Source: Solirubrobacter sp035555675
GTDB taxonomy: Bacteria; Actinomycetota; Thermoleophilia; Solirubrobacterales; Solirubrobacteraceae
Length of the DNA: 6,372 bases
Reading direction: 5' to 3'
NCBI GenBank assembly: GCA_035555675.1
Contig: DATMGH010000205.1
Location: 1-6,372 of the forward strand
The notes below the pieces were generated by a model. It was not told the origin of the DNA. It searched no databases and saw only the letters and a list, made by a program, of their open reading frames with translations. Position numbers and translations under genes: made by a program. Shown here piece after piece: positions 5,024 through 6,372 of the stretch. How positions within the stretch are numbered: position 1 is the first letter of the stretch; each line of letters begins with the position of its first letter.

Positions 5024-6085
5024 TCAGTCTATGGCGCGGCGGAATCCGCTGGGCGCCGGGTCGACGGTCAGCGGGCTCTCCGGTAGGCCCGGCTCCGGGT
5101 CCAGCGCGTCGTAGCCGCCGGGCGCGATGTCGTTGCTGCCGTGCGGGTGAAAGAGCGCGGCCAGCAGCTGGATCTGGCCGCGGCCGACGCCGAGCTCGAA
5201 CTGGCCGCCGCCGTACGCGCCCATCCCGCGCTGCTCGCAGAAGTGGTAGGCCTCGAAGAGCGCTTCGATCGACCCGAAGCGCGAGGGCTTGAGGTTGACG
5301 GTGCGGGGGAGGACCGGGGCGTCGAGGATGTCCTGGACGGAGTGGATCGGCGCGTCCCAGGTGATCCGGCTCTGGTGGGCCTGCAGGGCGCGGCGGGCCT
5401 CCTCGGTCTCCAGGTCCGGGTCCTCGAGCCAGGCGTCCGGGAACGCTTCGGCGATCTTCTTGTAGAACGCCGGGTCGGTCGGCGTGTCGACGACCGTGCC
5501 CTTGTAGGCGCCCTTGAAGTCGAGCGCGTCGACGGCGCCGGTGGCCTGCAGTTGGGCGATCAGCTCGTCCGGCCAGTCCGGGGTGGCGTCGAGCTTGAAG
5601 CGCAGCGCCGGGTAGCGCGCGAGCCGCCGCTCGACGGGCGCGAACGTGGGCGGGACGCCCATGCGGCTGGAGACCACGAACGTGACCGGCTCCGGCGGGC
5701 GGCCGAGCAGCTCGTGCAGCGGCGTCCCCGCCTGGCGCAGGGCGAGGTCGAGCGCGGCGGACTCGAGGCCCCAGCGCCGGTACGCCCGGTACGCCGCCTG
5801 CTCGGGCGTGAAGCCCGGGAACAGGTCGAGCGTCGCCAGGTGCTTGGAGAAGCCGTCGAGCGTGTACTCGCCGGCGAGCGGCAGGATCGGGCCCGCCTGC
5901 TGCTGGGCGTCGTGCGCCTCGGGCTGGTAGGTCACGTCCTCGCCGCGGCCCTGCTCGCCGCCGCCTTCGAGCACGAAGACGGTCGTCTTGCGCTCGAAGC
6001 CGGACGAGACGGTGCGGGCGAGCCCTTCGAGCCCGTAGCGGTCGATGCGCAGCGGGAGCGGGGCGACGAGGTCGTAGAGCGACAT
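5024..6085 (-). CDS. Uncharacterised enolase-superfamily (MR/MLE-like barrel) protein
   Basis: A 353-residue protein with the layout of the enolase superfamily: a capping N-domain (1-105), then a modified TIM barrel. These enzymes abstract a proton alpha to a carboxylate using a magnesium-bound enolate. WGLESAALDLALRQAGTPL (105-123) is typical of the barrel entry. Likely metal ligands are D189 (DALDFKG, beta3), E221 (WLEDPD, beta4) and D244 (TWDAPI, beta5). K266 in VNLKPSRFG (263-271) matches the beta6 lysine of muconate cycloisomerase and o-succinylbenzoate synthase relatives. The beta2 KxK motif reads KLD (164-166), losing the usual second lysine. A striking signature GGGQFELGVGRGQ (292-304) lies near beta7/8. 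The substrate is not identifiable, so I do not call it MenC. ATG 6085 begins the frame and has a TACCTT hexamer 8 bases upstream. It heads the right-hand minus-strand block. Confidence 0.78.
   Translation of the reverse strand: MSLYDLVAPLPLRIDRYGLEGLARTVSSGFERKTTVFVLEGGGEQGRGEDVTYQPEAHDAQQQAGPILPLAGEYTLDGFSKHLATLDLFPGFTPEQAAYRAYRRWGLESAALDLALRQAGTPLHELLGRPPEPVTFVVSSRMGVPPTFAPVERRLARYPALRFKLDATPDWPDELIAQLQATGAVDALDFKGAYKGTVVDTPTDPAFYKKIAEAFPDAWLEDPDLETEEARRALQAHQSRITWDAPIHSVQDILDAPVLPRTVNLKPSRFGSIEALFEAYHFCEQRGMGAYGGGQFELGVGRGQIQLLAALFHPHGSNDIAPGGYDALDPEPGLPESPLTVDPAPSGFRRAID
5026..5031 (-). promoter_or_regulatory. Candidate -10 hexamer TAGACT before the membrane-protein gene
   Basis: TAGACT fits TAnnnT and ends 9 bases before ATG 5016. 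It overlaps the last two codons and first stop base of the enolase-like gene. It would give a near-leaderless internal transcript for the membrane protein, sigma factor and methyltransferase. No -35 is evident and co-transcription from upstream is equally plausible. Confidence 0.3.
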
Positions 6086-6093
6086 GGGTGTGC

Positions 6094-6099
6094 AAGGTA
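6094..6099 (-). promoter_or_regulatory. Candidate -10 TACCTT for the enolase-like gene
   Basis: TACCTT fits TAnnnT and ends 8 bases before ATG 6085, the same spacing as at the other divergent promoter, so a leaderless start is predicted. A GGGGAGGG run just upstream is 14 bases from the ATG, too far for a normal ribosome site. Confidence 0.45.
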
Positions 6100-6103
6100 C
6101 CCT
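6098..6103 (+). promoter_or_regulatory. Candidate -10 TACCCT for the DUF2298-like gene
   Basis: TACCCT fits TAnnnT and ends 11 bases before ATG 6115, predicting a leader of about 4 bases. It shares two bases with the opposing TACCTT through the palindrome GGTACC (6096-6101). No -35 is recognised. Confidence 0.4.
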
Positions 6104-6114
6104 CCCCGGCCGCG

Positions 6115-6372
6115 ATGCTCGCTGCGCTCGGGCTACTGGTGCTGATCGAGGTGGTGGGCCTGTTGGCCGCGCCGCTGGCTGCGCTGGTCTTCGGGCGGCT
6201 CCCCGGGGCCGGCCTGGGCTTCTCGAAAGTGCTCGGGCTGCTGCTGGTCACGTGGGTGATCTGGATGGCGGCGTCGCTGGGGGTCGTCGGGTACGGGGTG
6301 CCGCTGATCGTCGGCGTGCTGGTCCTGCTCGCGGCGGTCAGCGGGCTGGTGGCGGTGCGGCTGCGGTCGCTG
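6115..6372 (+). CDS. Polytopic membrane protein, probably DUF2298 family (5' part only)
   Basis: The frame is open from ATG 6115 to the window end, giving 86 residues with no stop. It is strongly hydrophobic: predicted membrane segments at about 2-26, 38-57 and 60-82, separated by short loops, including RLPGAGLGFSK (28-38). A first helix, an RLP-G-G-F-K loop, then a WVIWMAASLG helix resembles the N-terminus of DUF2298 (chlor_Arch_YYY) proteins. Those are long multi-membrane proteins, suggested to be glycosyltransferase-like, of unknown role. That identification is from memory and needs a profile search. An in-frame GTG at 6088 would add nine polar residues, but ATG 6115 is preferred because the hydrophobic segment starts there and the -10 hexamer fits. 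It is divergent from the enolase-like gene. Most of the protein lies beyond the right edge. Confidence 0.68.
   Translation, partial: MLAALGLLVLIEVVGLLAAPLAALVFGRLPGAGLGFSKVLGLLLVTWVIWMAASLGVVGYGVPLIVGVLVLLAAVSGLVAVRLRSL

Noticed and set aside
4339..5292. Plus-strand open frame opposite the membrane-protein gene
   Set aside because: Gln/Arg/Ala-rich low-complexity product with no domain; the opposite strand has a coherent two-TM protein.
6100..6107. GGGGAGGG (minus strand) as a Shine-Dalgarno for the enolase-like gene
   Set aside because: It is 14 bases from the ATG, beyond usual spacing, and lies upstream of the candidate -10 hexamer, so it would not be in the transcript if that promoter is used.
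5141..6145. Plus-strand 334-residue open frame
   Set aside because: Antisense to the enolase-like gene, whose superfamily motifs are clear. The real plus-strand gene here begins at 6115 in another frame.
4734..6251. 505-residue minus-strand frame over the enolase-like gene
   Set aside because: Pro/Arg/Ala-rich out-of-phase reading of the enolase-like and membrane-protein genes; no recognisable domain.

Overview
The window is a densely coding, very GC-rich stretch. Genes lie on both strands with almost no spacer, and third codon positions are nearly all G or C. MurT, an ECF-sized sigma factor, a lipobox cyclophilin and GTG starts together point to a high-GC Gram-positive actinobacterium. The protein styles resemble the deep-branching Thermoleophilia/Solirubrobacterales, but that placement is an impression and was not tested.

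Layout. Left block, minus strand, read from about 2610 down to 1: a HAD-IIA phosphatase (GTG at 2610), then after 15 bp a soluble diacylglycerol-kinase-family lipid kinase. This is followed, through a 4-base ATGA overlap, by MurT, the Mur-ligase-like subunit of lipid II isoglutaminyl synthase, which runs off the left edge. The block joins phospho-compound and lipid chemistry to peptidoglycan precursor amidation. The MurT partner GatD would be expected just beyond base 1. Divergent from the HAD gene, with only 24 bp between the two GTG starts, is a plus-strand lipoprotein cyclophilin (2635-3345).

Right block, minus strand, read from 6085 down to 3333: an uncharacterised enolase-superfamily protein; 7 bp later a two-TM hypothetical membrane protein; 35 bp later an ECF-sized sigma factor with regions 2 and 4 only; then, through another ATGA overlap, an O6-methylguanine-DNA methyltransferase. 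The methyltransferase ends tail-to-tail inside the last codons of the cyclophilin gene, with a 13 bp overlap. Divergent from the enolase-like gene, a plus-strand polytopic membrane protein resembling the DUF2298 (chlor_Arch_YYY) family starts at 6115 and leaves the window at the right edge.

The most notable pattern is regulatory. Six of the nine genes have a TAnnnT-type -10 hexamer (one is GATAAT) ending 8 to 12 bases before the start codon, and none of the six has a well-placed Shine-Dalgarno. The two ATGA-coupled genes lack it, as does the sigma gene. At both divergent intergenic regions the two opposed hexamers physically overlap. This suggests leaderless or near-leaderless transcripts fired from bidirectional promoters. 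I found no RNA genes, mobile elements, CRISPR arrays or long repeats. No stretch longer than 35 bases lacks a gene.
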